Source: Candidatus Nanopelagicales bacterium (GTDB lineage Bacteria > Actinomycetota > Actinomycetes > S36-B12). From it: a stretch of DNA of 64,000 nt. Positions 53,164 through 62,919 of this stretch are shown in pieces. The stretch covers positions 1-64,000 of the forward strand of contig JAGYJP010000002.1 of assembly GCA_018402075.1 (NCBI GenBank). Reading direction: 5' to 3'. A program made the translations under genes and the position numbers. The notes below the pieces were generated by a model. It was not told the DNA's origin, did not search any database, and saw only the letters and a list, made by a program, of their open reading frames with translations. The stretch's first letter is position 1. Every line of letters begins with the position of its first letter.

Positions 53164-54030
53164 ATGGCTATCTGGTTAAACGATGACAGCAAGATTCTGG
53201 TTCAAGGCATGACCGGATCCGAGGGAACTAAACACACTCGTCGCATGGTGGCCAGCGGGGCGCAGGTCGTTGCGGGCGTGACACCTGGCAAGGCTGGCCA
53301 GGAAGTGGACGGCATTCCCGTGTTCAACAATGTCGCCGATGCCATGGCTGCGACGGGCGCGAACGTCTCTGTTGTCTTCGTACCACCAAAGTTTGCTAAG
53401 GCTGCGGTTGAAGAAGCAGTAGACGCGAAGATTCCCCTGTGCGTGGTTATTACCGAAGGTATTCCCGTCCACGACACCGCACAGTTCTATCAATATGCGG
53501 TGAACTCGGGCTCGACCCGCATTATTGGCCCGAACTGTCCCGGAATTATCAGCCCAGGGAAATCGAATGCCGGAATCATTCCCGCAGATATCACCAAGGC
53601 GGGTCGAATCGGTCTGGTATCAAAGTCGGGAACTCTCACCTATCAAATGATGTATGAATTGCGCGATTTCGGATTCTCCACCTGTGTGGGAATCGGTGGG
53701 GATCCAATCATTGGCACGACCCATATTGACGCACTAGAAGCATTTCAAAACGATCCCGACACCGACGCCATTGTCATGATTGGTGAAATCGGCGGCGATG
53801 CAGAAGAGCGTGCCGCTGCCTATATCCGCGACCATGTCACCAAACCTGTTGTGGGTTATGTCGCGGGGTTCACGGCTCCTGAAGGCAAAACAATGGGTCA
53901 CGCGGGTGCGATTGTGTCGGGATCTGCGGGTACTGCCGCCGCAAAGCAAGAAGCACTTGAGGCCGCGGGGGTCAAGGTGGGTCGTACCCCCAGCGCCACC
54001 GCGGAGCTCATGCGACAGATCATGCAGTAA
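53164..54030 (+). CDS. sucD: Succinyl-CoA synthetase alpha subunit
   Basis: 288 residues. [17 protein letters not shown] (CoA-binding), [43 protein letters not shown] and [19 protein letters not shown], where the His is phosphorylated in catalysis. Partner of sucC. The downstream DUF6350 gene is the usual actinobacterial neighbour. Confidence 0.97.
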   Translation: MAIWLNDDSKILVQGMTGSEGTKHTRRMVASGAQVVAGVTPGKAGQEVDGIPVFNNVADAMAATGANVSVVFVPPKFAKAAVEEAVDAKIPLCVVITEGIPVHDTAQFYQYAVNSGSTRIIGPNCPGIISPGKSNAGIIPADITKAGRIGLVSKSGTLTYQMMYELRDFGFSTCVGIGGDPIIGTTHIDALEAFQNDPDTDAIVMIGEIGGDAEERAAAYIRDHVTKPVVGYVAGFTAPEGKTMGHAGAIVSGSAGTAAAKQEALEAAGVKVGRTPSATAELMRQIMQ

Positions 54031-54101
54031 ACGTCAGCATTTACCTTTTCCACCGCGTGCCAATACCCTCGAAAAGCTCTCACGGCTGTAATCGTTAGCA
54101 G

Positions 54102-55352
54102 GTGAGTTCCATGGACACCCTTCCTCCTGAGGTACCCGAGGAGTCCATGCAGCCTGTGTCTGCTGTCAGGTTGGGTCGAGCAGAACTGCTCGCGGTGTTC
54201 TCGGGTGTTGTTGCAGCTCTGCGATCAATTGCGATCACCGTGGGCTTGGCAGCGTTGGTCATTATCCCGGTGGTCTTGGTTGATTCCAATGCAGTTTTCG
54301 GCGCCAAGTCCTTAATTGAATCCACGACCTGGGGCTGGCTCATAATCAACGGCGCGCCACCGAAATTGGGCGCGGCCACATTCACCCTCGTTCCGTGGGG
54401 ACTTGCGCTGATTCCGTGGTTCCTGAACTTCTTTGGCGCTCGCGTATTGACCGCCAGGTACCGACTCAATTCACGCCTCATTGCGGTGTCTATCTCTCTG
54501 CTGTTCATAACTTATGTTTCAGCCGTAGTTCTTGCTGCAGCGTTCGTTGATTCAATCAATGTTTCCTACTCTGTGTGGTCAACGCTGATCGTGGCTGTGC
54601 TCGTGAACGGCACCGCGATCGTGGCGGGTGTTATCTCGGGTCTTCACGAGGTGATTGCGATCCCACCGATCCTCAAATTTATTGCGGCTCGCGGTGTGGC
54701 AGCGGTCTTTGCTTTATGTGGAATCGGTGCACTTCTCCTCGCGATACTTACACTGGCGAATTTCTCCGATGTCTTGTTCTTATTTAATCAACTCAATCCG
54801 GGTTACAGCGGTTTCCTGGCGATGACCCTCTTGAGTCTTGGTTATTTGCCGGTTTTGGCCGTGTGGACGGTTGCCTACATCATCGGCGCGGGTTTCAGTA
54901 TTGGCCCAGAGGTCATGGTGTCGCCATTTATTCCAGTCACCGCACCCACGCAACTTCCCCCATTTCCGCCACTAGCTGTGTTGCCTGAGTCGGCAGGCGC
55001 AATCGCCTGGTTATTACCAACCCTCGTTATTGGTGTGGGGGTGGCGTGGGGGATCGGGGTTTCCGTCCGCATGGCTCGGGAGTCAGTTCTCATGCGATTG
55101 GTGATTGCCGTGGGAATCGCAGTGGTCGCTGCGGTCATCACCATGGGCCTAGCCGCGGTGTCGACCGGCAATCTGGGCGATGTTCGCCTGGTAGATCTCG
55201 GCCCCGACCCCACTTTGATGGGATCTTTGACATGGCTGTTGTTGACGGTGGGCATGATTCCAGCGGCGGTTATTCCTGCACGTATTTTCACTCGTAAGCG
55301 CAGTGTTCCCATTTCAGTTGTCAAAGAACAAGATGTAGATCCCGATAATTGA
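54102..55352 (+). CDS. DUF6350 multi-pass membrane protein
   Basis: 416 residues with about ten hydrophobic segments, for example AITVGLAALVIIPVVLVD, LVPWGLALIPWFLNF and LVIAVGIAVVAAVITMGLA. Members of DUF6350 lie between sucD and purN across actinobacteria; a link to cell division has been suggested for mycobacterial relatives. The acidic N-tail is cytosolic. Its stop lies inside a 17-bp-period tandem repeat. Confidence 0.8.
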   Translation: MSSMDTLPPEVPEESMQPVSAVRLGRAELLAVFSGVVAALRSIAITVGLAALVIIPVVLVDSNAVFGAKSLIESTTWGWLIINGAPPKLGAATFTLVPWGLALIPWFLNFFGARVLTARYRLNSRLIAVSISLLFITYVSAVVLAAAFVDSINVSYSVWSTLIVAVLVNGTAIVAGVISGLHEVIAIPPILKFIAARGVAAVFALCGIGALLLAILTLANFSDVLFLFNQLNPGYSGFLAMTLLSLGYLPVLAVWTVAYIIGAGFSIGPEVMVSPFIPVTAPTQLPPFPPLAVLPESAGAIAWLLPTLVIGVGVAWGIGVSVRMARESVLMRLVIAVGIAVVAAVITMGLAAVSTGNLGDVRLVDLGPDPTLMGSLTWLLLTVGMIPAAVIPARIFTRKRSVPISVVKEQDVDPDN

Positions 55353-55375
55353 TGGATAGCGATAATTGATGGATA
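55343..55375. repeat. 16-bp tandem duplication at a stop/start junction, 17-bp period
   Basis: CGATAATTGATGGATA occurs at 55343 and 55360, separated by G. The first copy holds the TGA of the DUF6350 gene; the second holds the ATG of the next gene. Confidence 0.95.
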
Positions 55376-56088
55376 ACGTGCGATTGGGTGCAGCCCTGCG
55401 GTGGGCGCGAGGCGCTTATCGGTTAAATTTCCTTGCTTTTGTCACGTTGTCACTAGTGGTCACGATTTTGCAATTTGGCCAGCAGATGGCAGCGGGACCA
55501 CTTTCCGAGTCTTTTACCCTGTGTCTTAATCAAGGTGTCCCGACAAGTGCGGGTGGTGAATTAAATGTCAGTGCCTTATCCGATTGCTTTGCTGCGGAGT
55601 CGAATTCCATCACCATGGCTTTGCTCGGCGCTTTCTTCTTTGTGGTTGCTTCCTTCCTGGCTACCGCAGGGGTCATTCGCGGTGCCTTGTATGTCACGCG
55701 TGGTCAGCGAATCGGATTTGCCGACACCTTCCTCGGTCCTTATTTCGGTGCATTCGCGCTCACTATTTTTGTTATCATGATCGCCTTTGTGGCAGGACTG
55801 TTCTTATTTATCCTGCCAGCATTGATTGTCATCTTGTTGTTCCAGTTTGCGCCGTTCTTTGCTTTGGACCGCGGGTACGCGCCATTTGCCTCGCTGCGCG
55901 CCAGCGCGAATCTTGTCCGCACCAATTGGGCGGTGGCCATCCTGGTGTTATTGATCAGCACAGCGGCCTATTTAGTTTCCGGTTTGTTCTGGGGAATACC
56001 CACCATTGTGGCCTTGCCCATTGCCGCCCTGGTCACAGCATTTGCTTACCGGGCGTTACAGGGTGAAAGTGTGGAAGCACCACAGTGA
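55369..56088 (+). CDS. Membrane protein of about six TM segments
   Basis: About 240 residues: MDNVRLGAALRWARGAYRLN, then hydrophobic spans FVTLSLVVTILQFG, ALLGAFFFVVASFLA, FALTIFVIMIAFVAGLFLFI, LPALIVILLFQFAPFFAL and AILVLLISTAAYLVSGLFW. The central pattern resembles the glycerophosphodiester-phosphodiesterase membrane-domain / DUF975-like group, but this is weak. The ATG at 55369 is preferred over a TTG one codon upstream. The stop overlaps purN. Confidence 0.75.
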   Translation: MDNVRLGAALRWARGAYRLNFLAFVTLSLVVTILQFGQQMAAGPLSESFTLCLNQGVPTSAGGELNVSALSDCFAAESNSITMALLGAFFFVVASFLATAGVIRGALYVTRGQRIGFADTFLGPYFGAFALTIFVIMIAFVAGLFLFILPALIVILLFQFAPFFALDRGYAPFASLRASANLVRTNWAVAILVLLISTAAYLVSGLFWGIPTIVALPIAALVTAFAYRALQGESVEAPQ

Positions 56089-56678
56089 GCGGTCGAGTAG
56101 TGGTTCTCGCTTCCGGGGCAGGTTCACTCTTTCGGGCAATTGTTGAATCCGATATTGGCAATCGAGTGTGTGCGTTGGTCACAGATGTTCCTGATTGCGG
56201 TGCAATGGAGATTGCTCGTATCGCCGGAATTCCTACTCGAGTTGTGCCGTTGAAAATCACCGAAAAGGGTATGGAAATAGAAGTAAGGAATACATGGAAC
56301 CGAGATCTCGCAAGTGCCGTGTCGCAATTCGAGCCTGATCTCATTGTGTCTGCAGGATTCATGCGTATTTTGGGGCCGACTTTCATTGATGCTTTCCCCC
56401 AACGGATTATCAACTCACATCCGGCATTGTTGCCAGATTTTCCGGGCGCCCATGCTGTTCGCGATGCCTTAATCGCGGGGGTTACTCAAACAGGAAGCAC
56501 CATTCATTTTGTTGACCATGGAGTGGATACCGGTCCGATTATTGTTCAGGAGTCGGTGGAAATACAACCCGATGACACCGAAGATGTGCTCCACGAAAGA
56601 ATTAAGGCAGTTGAGCGGGTTGTGTTACCGGCTACCATTAAGAGTTTGCTAGAAAACGATTTCCTCGACAACAAATAA
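56085..56678 (+). CDS. purN: Phosphoribosylglycinamide formyltransferase
   Basis: 197 residues. VVVLASGAGSLFRAI, SAGFMRILGPTF, INSHPALLPDFPGAHAVRDAL (catalytic His), STIHFVDHGVDTGPIIVQE (catalytic Asp). Transfers formyl from 10-formyl-THF in purine synthesis, matching purH next and folD further on. GTG start overlapping the preceding stop by 4 bases. Confidence 0.96.
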   Translation: MSGRVVVLASGAGSLFRAIVESDIGNRVCALVTDVPDCGAMEIARIAGIPTRVVPLKITEKGMEIEVRNTWNRDLASAVSQFEPDLIVSAGFMRILGPTFIDAFPQRIINSHPALLPDFPGAHAVRDALIAGVTQTGSTIHFVDHGVDTGPIIVQESVEIQPDDTEDVLHERIKAVERVVLPATIKSLLENDFLDNK

Positions 56679-56722
56679 TGTTGGACAGATTATTCAAGTA
56701 ACACGGAAGGGTTGCACATTTC

Positions 56723-58291
56723 ATGACTACACCTCACGAAGGCGTGCGACCTTTACGCCGAGCACTGCTGTCCGTCTATGACAAGTCGGGAATTGTGGAA
56801 CTTGCTACTGCACTGAACTCTGCCGGTGTCGAGATCGTGTCCACGGGATCGACCGCTCAGACAATTGAGAAATCAGGAATACCGGTAACCCCCGTGAGTT
56901 CAGTGACCTCGTTCCCTGAGTGCCTCGACGGTCGAGTGAAGACACTGCACCCGGCAATCCACGCTGGCTTACTGGCGGATACCCGAAATCCGGACCATGT
57001 GCAGCAACTGCAAGATTTGGGAATCAAGGCATTTGACCTCGTGGTGGTGAATCTCTATCCATTTAATGAAACAGTGGCAAGTGGAGCGGGTGTCGACGCG
57101 TGTGTCGAGCAAATTGATATTGGTGGTCCAGCCATGATTAGGGCGTCAGCCAAGAACTTTGCCAGTGTTGCTGTTGTGGTCTCACCGGATTCCTATCCGC
57201 GGATCGTGCAGGCACTGAGCGAGGGAGGTACCGATTACCAGATGCGAGCAAACCTTGCGGCCGAAGCTTTTACCCACACGGCAACCTATGACATCGCGGT
57301 AGGCACCTGGATGACCACGGTAGTGGCACCCGAAGACAATGAATTTCCGCGATGGCGCGGCACTGCTTGGACTCGAAGTGAGGTTCTGCGTTACGGCGAG
57401 AATCCGCACCAAAGTGCCGCCTCGTATATCGGTGTGGCCCATGAAATGGGAATCGCCAATTCGGAACAACTGCACGGTAAACCCATGTCTTATAACAACT
57501 TCATTGATGCTGATTCGGCCAGGCGAGCTGCTTTTGATTTTGTTGAACCGGCCGTCGCGATTATTAAGCATGCAAATCCCTGCGGAATTGCAAGCGGACT
57601 CGATATCGAAGAGGCGTACCTCAAAGCGCATTCGACCGATCCGGTGTCAGCATTTGGAGGAGTTGTTGCGGCCAACCGAATGGTTACCTCTGACATGGCG
57701 CGCGCATTGGCACCAGTATTCACCGAAGTGATTATTGCCCCTGAATTTGATCCAGAGGCTTTGGAGATTTTGCGAGAGAAAGCGAATCTTCGAATTCTGA
57801 AAACATCGGCACCGCACCCGGGCCGAAGATTCGAATCCCGAACCATTTCTGGCGGGCTTCTCGTCCAGACTTCTGACACCCTGGATGCTCCCGGAGATTC
57901 ACCGGATACCTGGCAATTGGTGTCGGGGGAACCCGCTGATACGGCCACCATGCGTGATTTGGAGTTCGCGTGGCGAGCATGTCGATCGGTGAAATCCAAT
58001 GCAATCCTGTTGGCCAAATACCAGGGGGCGGTGGGAATCGGCATGGGTCAGGTCAATCGCGTTGACTCGGCGCACTTGGCGGTATCGCGTGCCGGGGATC
58101 GCGCAGCGGGATCCGTGGCGGCATCAGATGCTTTTTTCCCGTTCGCAGACGGTCTCCAAGTGCTCATTGACGCCGGAATCCAGGCCGTTGTTCAACCAGG
58201 TGGATCGGTGCGCGATCAAGAAGTGATTGGCGCAGCCCAAGCCGCAGGGGTCACCATGTATTTCACCGATACCCGACATTTTTTCCATTAA
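56723..58291 (+). CDS. purH: Bifunctional AICAR transformylase/IMP cyclohydrolase
   Basis: 522 residues. [28 protein letters not shown] and [16 protein letters not shown] form the cyclohydrolase part. [21 protein letters not shown] (transformylase Lys-His), [14 protein letters not shown] and [11 protein letters not shown] form the transformylase part. Last two steps to IMP, which guaB and guaB3 use. Linked to purN. Confidence 0.97.
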   Translation: MTTPHEGVRPLRRALLSVYDKSGIVELATALNSAGVEIVSTGSTAQTIEKSGIPVTPVSSVTSFPECLDGRVKTLHPAIHAGLLADTRNPDHVQQLQDLGIKAFDLVVVNLYPFNETVASGAGVDACVEQIDIGGPAMIRASAKNFASVAVVVSPDSYPRIVQALSEGGTDYQMRANLAAEAFTHTATYDIAVGTWMTTVVAPEDNEFPRWRGTAWTRSEVLRYGENPHQSAASYIGVAHEMGIANSEQLHGKPMSYNNFIDADSARRAAFDFVEPAVAIIKHANPCGIASGLDIEEAYLKAHSTDPVSAFGGVVAANRMVTSDMARALAPVFTEVIIAPEFDPEALEILREKANLRILKTSAPHPGRRFESRTISGGLLVQTSDTLDAPGDSPDTWQLVSGEPADTATMRDLEFAWRACRSVKSNAILLAKYQGAVGIGMGQVNRVDSAHLAVSRAGDRAAGSVAASDAFFPFADGLQVLIDAGIQAVVQPGGSVRDQEVIGAAQAAGVTMYFTDTRHFFH

Positions 58292-58307
58292 TCAGTATTT
58301 CGTCTAG

Positions 58308-59276
58308 GTGAGAATCGACATCAGCACACACCGCATGAGAGTCATTGCACTCGTGAGCACATTTGCTGTTGGGTCTATAACTGCTGCCCAGGCAAGAGCA
58401 AATGGTGAACTAGCGGGGTTCGCTGGCAGCGGCATCGAAGCCGCTGTCATCAGTTTCGGTTCGGGTTTAATCATTCTCTCGATATTGGCATTGACCAATG
58501 TGAAAATTCGTACAGGAATTGTGCGCGTAGTCCGTGAATTCCGATTGGGCAGTTTTCCTCGATGGCAGGTGATCGGTGGGGTACTGGGCGGATTCTTCGT
58601 TGGTGTGCAAACTAGCTCTGTCCCAGTGATCGGTGTAGCTCTGTTCACGGTGGCCGTTGTCGCTGGGCAGAGTGTTAACTCATTAGTGGTCGATCGCGTT
58701 GGGTTGGGGCCTGCCGGAGTCGTTCGAATAACACCTTTGCGGTTCGTTTCCGCGTTATTGGCAACCTTGGGTGTCGCCGTGGCAGTCTCGGGTCGAATTA
58801 ATGGAACTGAATTTCGAGCGCTTCCCATTGTCTTCGCATTCATTGCTGGTGCCGTGATTGCCGTTCAACAAGCCATAAATGGGCGGCTGGGTGTGATCGC
58901 AAGAAATTCGTTCTCAGCTACTTGGTTTAATTTCTTTTTCGGTACAACAGCCCTTTGCGTGACTGCGGGTGTGTTGATCATGAGGAGCGAAGCAACCTTG
59001 CAGTCCACCGCAGGTGCACCGTGGTGGTCTTACGTGGGGGGCCCTTTGGGAATTATTTTCATTGCAACTTCCGTGTGGGTAGTCCCACGCATTGGAGTAC
59101 TACTTTTCGCGTTGGTCTCCATTAGTGGTCAACTCTCAGGAGCGGTGATCCTTGATGTCGTTGCCCCCACAGAAGGCACCGAACTAGGTGCACAACTCTT
59201 TATCGGTGTAGGTATCACCGGGCTTGCCATAGTTTTATCGACGTTGCCAAGGCTGCTGAAGTCACGGAGTCGGTGA
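58308..59276 (+). CDS. DMT-superfamily YdcZ/DUF606-type transporter (duplicated)
   Basis: 322 residues with ten TM segments built of two homologous halves: [33 protein letters not shown] in half one and a later [33 protein letters not shown] in half two. This repeat pattern is typical of the YdcZ/DUF606 group. Substrate unknown. GTG start 17 bases after purH. Confidence 0.85.
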   Translation: MRIDISTHRMRVIALVSTFAVGSITAAQARANGELAGFAGSGIEAAVISFGSGLIILSILALTNVKIRTGIVRVVREFRLGSFPRWQVIGGVLGGFFVGVQTSSVPVIGVALFTVAVVAGQSVNSLVVDRVGLGPAGVVRITPLRFVSALLATLGVAVAVSGRINGTEFRALPIVFAFIAGAVIAVQQAINGRLGVIARNSFSATWFNFFFGTTALCVTAGVLIMRSEATLQSTAGAPWWSYVGGPLGIIFIATSVWVVPRIGVLLFALVSISGQLSGAVILDVVAPTEGTELGAQLFIGVGITGLAIVLSTLPRLLKSRSR

Positions 59277-59316
59277 CGAGAAAATTTCAACCCACCGCGT
59301 ATGCAAAGATGCGCCC

Positions 59317-60168
59317 ATGATCCTTGATGGAAAAGTTGCAGCCCAGGCAGTTAAAGAAGACCTTCGCGTACGTGTGGATGTATTAAAAGCTAACGGGATT
59401 AACCCGGGATTAGGCACCGTGCTCGTGGGAAATGATCCCGGTTCACACGCATATGTCGGTGGAAAGCACAAGGACTGTGCCGAGGTGGGTATTCAGTCGA
59501 TTCGAGTCGATATGCCCGAGGACTCCACACAAGCAGATGTCGATACCGAGATTGCTCGCTTAAACGCGGATCCCGCGGTGACCGGGTACATCGTGCAACT
59601 TCCATTGCCCAAACACCTGGATTCCAATCGCGTACTTGAACTCATGGACCCTAATAAGGATGCAGACGGCCTTCACCCCATGAACCTGGGTCGATTGGTT
59701 CTCGGTATTGATGCACCACTTCCTTGCACTCCACGGGGAATCGTGGAGCTCCTGCGCCGCTACAACGTGAACCTCAATGGCGCGCATGTTGTGGTCGTTG
59801 GCCGTGGAGTGACCGTTGGCCGCCCACTGGGACTTCTCCTGACTCGCCGCACTGAGAATTCGACGGTCACTTTGTGTCACACGGGTACACAAGATCTGGC
59901 ATCAGAATTGAAGCGCGCTGACATCATTGTTGCGGCAGCAGGAGTACCCGGAATTGTTAGTGCCGAAAACGTCAAGCCCGGTGCGGCGGTCTTGGATGTT
60001 GGTATTACTCGCACCGATCAAGGCTTGGTGGGCGATGTCGCCCCCGACGTTGCTGATGTTGCAGCTTTCCTGGCGCCCATGCCCGGAGGGGTCGGCCCCA
60101 TGACTCGTGCCATGTTGCTGACCAATGTCGTAGAAAGCGCGGAGCGCGCGCTCCGTCTTTTGCGCTAA
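59317..60168 (+). CDS. folD: Methylenetetrahydrofolate dehydrogenase/cyclohydrolase
   Basis: 283 residues. [16 protein letters not shown] with the catalytic Lys, [50 protein letters not shown] (NADP) and [13 protein letters not shown]. Supplies 10-formyl-THF to purN and purH. Ends in a 29-bp perfect tandem duplication and is followed by its usual DUF3017 partner. Confidence 0.97.
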   Translation: MILDGKVAAQAVKEDLRVRVDVLKANGINPGLGTVLVGNDPGSHAYVGGKHKDCAEVGIQSIRVDMPEDSTQADVDTEIARLNADPAVTGYIVQLPLPKHLDSNRVLELMDPNKDADGLHPMNLGRLVLGIDAPLPCTPRGIVELLRRYNVNLNGAHVVVVGRGVTVGRPLGLLLTRRTENSTVTLCHTGTQDLASELKRADIIVAAAGVPGIVSAENVKPGAAVLDVGITRTDQGLVGDVAPDVADVAAFLAPMPGGVGPMTRAMLLTNVVESAERALRLLR

Positions 60169-60202
60169 ATAAACGCGCGCTCCGTCTTTTGCGCTAAATA
60201 AA
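60145..60202. repeat. 29-bp perfect tandem duplication across the folD stop codon
   Basis: CGCGCGCTCCGTCTTTTGCG followed by CTAAATAAA occurs at 60145-60173 and again, identical, at 60174-60202. The first copy contains the last codons (LLR) and TAA of folD. Confidence 0.97.
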
Positions 60203-60237
60203 GGCGTGCACCGAGGGAATCGAGCGTTGATATCCTT

Positions 60238-60558
60238 ATGCTGATTCCTATGGAAAATTCTGGTGCGAGTGTGCATCCGCTGCCCAGGCGGAGGGGACCT
60301 CGATTTGCCCAGTGGCCCATCATGCTGGTGTTCCTTGGAATTGGTATTTCCCTTATTTTGATCGCTACCGATCATTTTCGGCGAGGGTCTATTGGGTTGG
60401 CTGTGAGCGTGTTGCTGGCCGCATTCCTTCGATTATTTCTGCCAAACTCCGCGGCAGGGATGTTGGTTGTTCGGTCCAAGGTGGTCGATGTCGCGGTTTT
60501 GGGTTCCCTGGGCGTGATTCTCACCATATTTGCCCTATGGGTTCCAGCCCCGAACTGA
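60238..60558 (+). CDS. DUF3017 membrane protein
   Basis: 106 residues with three hydrophobic segments: WPIMLVFLGIGISLILIA, IGLAVSVLLAAFLRLFL and VAVLGSLGVILTIFALWV. RLFLPNSAAGMLVVRSK is typical of DUF3017, found directly after folD in actinobacteria. Role unknown. Either of two ATGs near the start may be used. Confidence 0.85.
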   Translation: MLIPMENSGASVHPLPRRRGPRFAQWPIMLVFLGIGISLILIATDHFRRGSIGLAVSVLLAAFLRLFLPNSAAGMLVVRSKVVDVAVLGSLGVILTIFALWVPAPN

Positions 60559-60578
60559 TGGATGGTCCCGCGGCAGGG

Positions 60579-60596
60579 TATCTTGACGTCAAGATA
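60579..60596. promoter_or_regulatory. 18-bp perfect palindrome upstream of mdh
   Basis: TATCTTGACGTCAAGATA is fully self-complementary and lies 39 bases before the mdh ATG. It contains a TTGACG that could serve as -35. Such sites suit MarR-family dimers; TamR of Streptomyces controls mdh and idh through a site of this general kind (from memory, exact consensus unchecked). Confidence 0.65.
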
Positions 60597-60634
60597 ATTC
60601 ACTCAATCTAGGTTGTCTCGAAAAGGGGATACGC

Positions 60635-61591
60635 ATGTCACGCTCCGGCAAAGTCGCAGTTATTGGTGCAGGTTTTTATGGGTCAACGACCGCCCTGCGG
60701 CTCGCTGAATACGACATCTTCGAGACTGTTGTATTGACCGATGTCCTCGATGGCAAAGCCGAAGGTCTGGCATTGGACATGAACCAATCCCGCTGGATCG
60801 AAGGATTTGAAACCAAAATCGTGGGCCAAACAACAGGCACCGATGGCTCCGGCTACGAAGCCATTGCCGGCTCTGAGATCGTGATCATCACGGCAGGTAT
60901 GCCGCGCAAGCCCGGTATGAGCCGCATGGATCTCATTGAAACAAATGCCAAAATCATGCGTGGTGTTGCAGAGAATATTGCGAAGTATGCTCCCGATTGC
61001 GTGATCATTAACGTGGCAAATCCACTCGACGAAATGACCGCACTGGCTCAGATCGTTTCGAAGTTTCCGTACAACAGGGTAATTGGCCAAGCAGGAATGC
61101 TCGACACGGCGCGATTCTCGCACTTTGTTGCAGAAGAACTGCAGGTCCCCGTATCCAGTGTCACCACACTGACATTGGGCTCACATGGTGACACCATGGT
61201 GCCGGTGGCCTCCGCATGCAGTGTGGATGGCAAGCCACTTTCGCAAATTCTCTCCCAGGAAAAGATCGACGACCTGGTGGAGCGCACCCGCAATGGTGGT
61301 GCAGAAATTGTTGCCTTACTCAAGACCGGTTCGGCCTACTATGCGCCTTCTGCAGCAGCTGCCCGCATGGCGCGCGCAGTGCACGAGAATTCCGGAACCG
61401 TGATGCCAGTCTGCGCGTGGGTTGACGGAGAGTACGGGCTCTCTGGCGCGTATCTCGGTGTGGAAGCAGAGATCGGCAAGACCGGTATCAAGAAGGTTAT
61501 TGAAACTCCGTTAACCGATTCAGAAAAGGCACTTCTTGCTGAAGCCTATGTTGCCGTCAAGGCAAAGCAAGCTGACGTTCAATCCCTTTAG
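60635..61591 (+). CDS. mdh: Malate dehydrogenase (LDH-like type)
   Basis: 318 residues. KVAVIGAGFYGSTTALRLAE (NAD), ITAGMPRKPGMSRMDLIETN (substrate loop Arg), NVANPLDEM, GQAGMLDTARF and LTLGSHGDTMVP with the catalytic His. The MPRKPGMSR loop indicates malate, not lactate. icd follows after 52 bases. The palindrome upstream would control both. Confidence 0.95.
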   Translation: MSRSGKVAVIGAGFYGSTTALRLAEYDIFETVVLTDVLDGKAEGLALDMNQSRWIEGFETKIVGQTTGTDGSGYEAIAGSEIVIITAGMPRKPGMSRMDLIETNAKIMRGVAENIAKYAPDCVIINVANPLDEMTALAQIVSKFPYNRVIGQAGMLDTARFSHFVAEELQVPVSSVTTLTLGSHGDTMVPVASACSVDGKPLSQILSQEKIDDLVERTRNGGAEIVALLKTGSAYYAPSAAAARMARAVHENSGTVMPVCAWVDGEYGLSGAYLGVEAEIGKTGIKKVIETPLTDSEKALLAEAYVAVKAKQADVQSL

Positions 61592-61643
61592 TCACCCAAT
61601 ATTAAATAAAAAAACATAAGCGAAAAAACAGGAGCAGTCCTTC

Positions 61644-62861
61644 ATGTCGAATAAAATCAAAGTAGTTAATCCGGTCGTGGAACTCGACGGCGATGAAATG
61701 ACCCGCATTATTTGGGATTTCATTAAGAAGGAATTGATCCTGAAGTATCTTGATATTGACCTGAAGTATTACGACCTCGGCATTGAGCATCGCGATGCCA
61801 CCGACGACCAAGTCACCATTGATTCGGCACATGCAATTCAAAAGTACGGCGTGGGTGTTAAGTGCGCCACCATCACACCTGACGAGGCACGTGTCGAAGA
61901 ATTTGGTTTGAAGAAAATGTGGAAATCACCAAATGGCACAATCCGAAACATTCTTGGTGGTGTGATTTTCCGCGAGCCCATCATCATCTCGAATATTCCG
62001 CGTTTGGTCCCCGGCTGGACCAAGCCGGTGATCGTGGGTCGCCACGCATTTGGTGATCAATACAAGGCAACTGATTTCAAAGTTCCTTCTGCGGGCACGC
62101 TCACCATGACATTCACCCCTGCTGACGGCTCAGAGGCCATGGAGTTCAATGTTTTTGATTTCCCCGCGGGTGGGGTTGCCATGGGTATGTACAACCTGGA
62201 CGAGTCCATTCGTGATTTCGCCAGAGCCTCCATGCGTTATGGCTTGAACCGCAACTACCCGGTGTACCTGTCCACCAAAAATACGATTCTCAAAGCCTAT
62301 GACGGTCAGTTCAAAGATATTTTCGCTGACGTCTACGAAAATGAATTCAAGGCTGAGTTTGAAAAAGCTGGAATCACCTATGAACATCGACTGATCGATG
62401 ACATGGTGGCTGCTGCGCTGAAGTGGGAGGGTGGTTATGTCTGGGCGTGTAAAAACTACGACGGCGATGTCCAATCCGACACAATCGCCCAAGGGTTCGG
62501 CTCCCTCGGCCTCATGACCAGTGTTCTCATGACCCCAGATGGCCGCACAGTGGAGGCTGAAGCAGCCCATGGCACCGTGACCCGCCACTACCGTCAGCAT
62601 CAGCAGGGCAAGCCCACGTCCACCAACCCAATTGCCTCGATTTTCGCGTGGACCCGGGGTCTTGAACACCGTGGCACATTGGATTCCACCCCTGAGGTCA
62701 CCGCTTTCGCGCAGACTCTTGAGCGCGTGTGTATTGAGACGGTTGAAGAAGGCAAAATGACCAAGGATTTGGCTTTATTGGTCGGTCCTGATCAGCCGTA
62801 CCAAACAACCGAGGAGTTCTTGGTGTCCATTGACGAGAACTTGCAGAAAGCACTTCGATAA
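61644..62861 (+). CDS. icd: NADP-dependent isocitrate dehydrogenase (dimeric type II)
   Basis: 405 residues. [20 protein letters not shown] at the N-terminus, [20 protein letters not shown] (substrate Ser/Asn/Arg), [17 protein letters not shown] and [19 protein letters not shown] (NADP-binding). [12 protein letters not shown] is characteristic of the eukaryotic-like homodimer subfamily, also common in actinobacteria besides the monomeric type. The start follows an A-rich stretch and ACAGGAG. Confidence 0.95.
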   Translation: MSNKIKVVNPVVELDGDEMTRIIWDFIKKELILKYLDIDLKYYDLGIEHRDATDDQVTIDSAHAIQKYGVGVKCATITPDEARVEEFGLKKMWKSPNGTIRNILGGVIFREPIIISNIPRLVPGWTKPVIVGRHAFGDQYKATDFKVPSAGTLTMTFTPADGSEAMEFNVFDFPAGGVAMGMYNLDESIRDFARASMRYGLNRNYPVYLSTKNTILKAYDGQFKDIFADVYENEFKAEFEKAGITYEHRLIDDMVAAALKWEGGYVWACKNYDGDVQSDTIAQGFGSLGLMTSVLMTPDGRTVEAEAAHGTVTRHYRQHQQGKPTSTNPIASIFAWTRGLEHRGTLDSTPEVTAFAQTLERVCIETVEEGKMTKDLALLVGPDQPYQTTEEFLVSIDENLQKALR

Positions 62862-62919
62862 CGCCGGTGCGCTTGCCCTCTCGTCAAGACATATTCGCTT
62901 CTCGCCTTAGTATTTTGCC

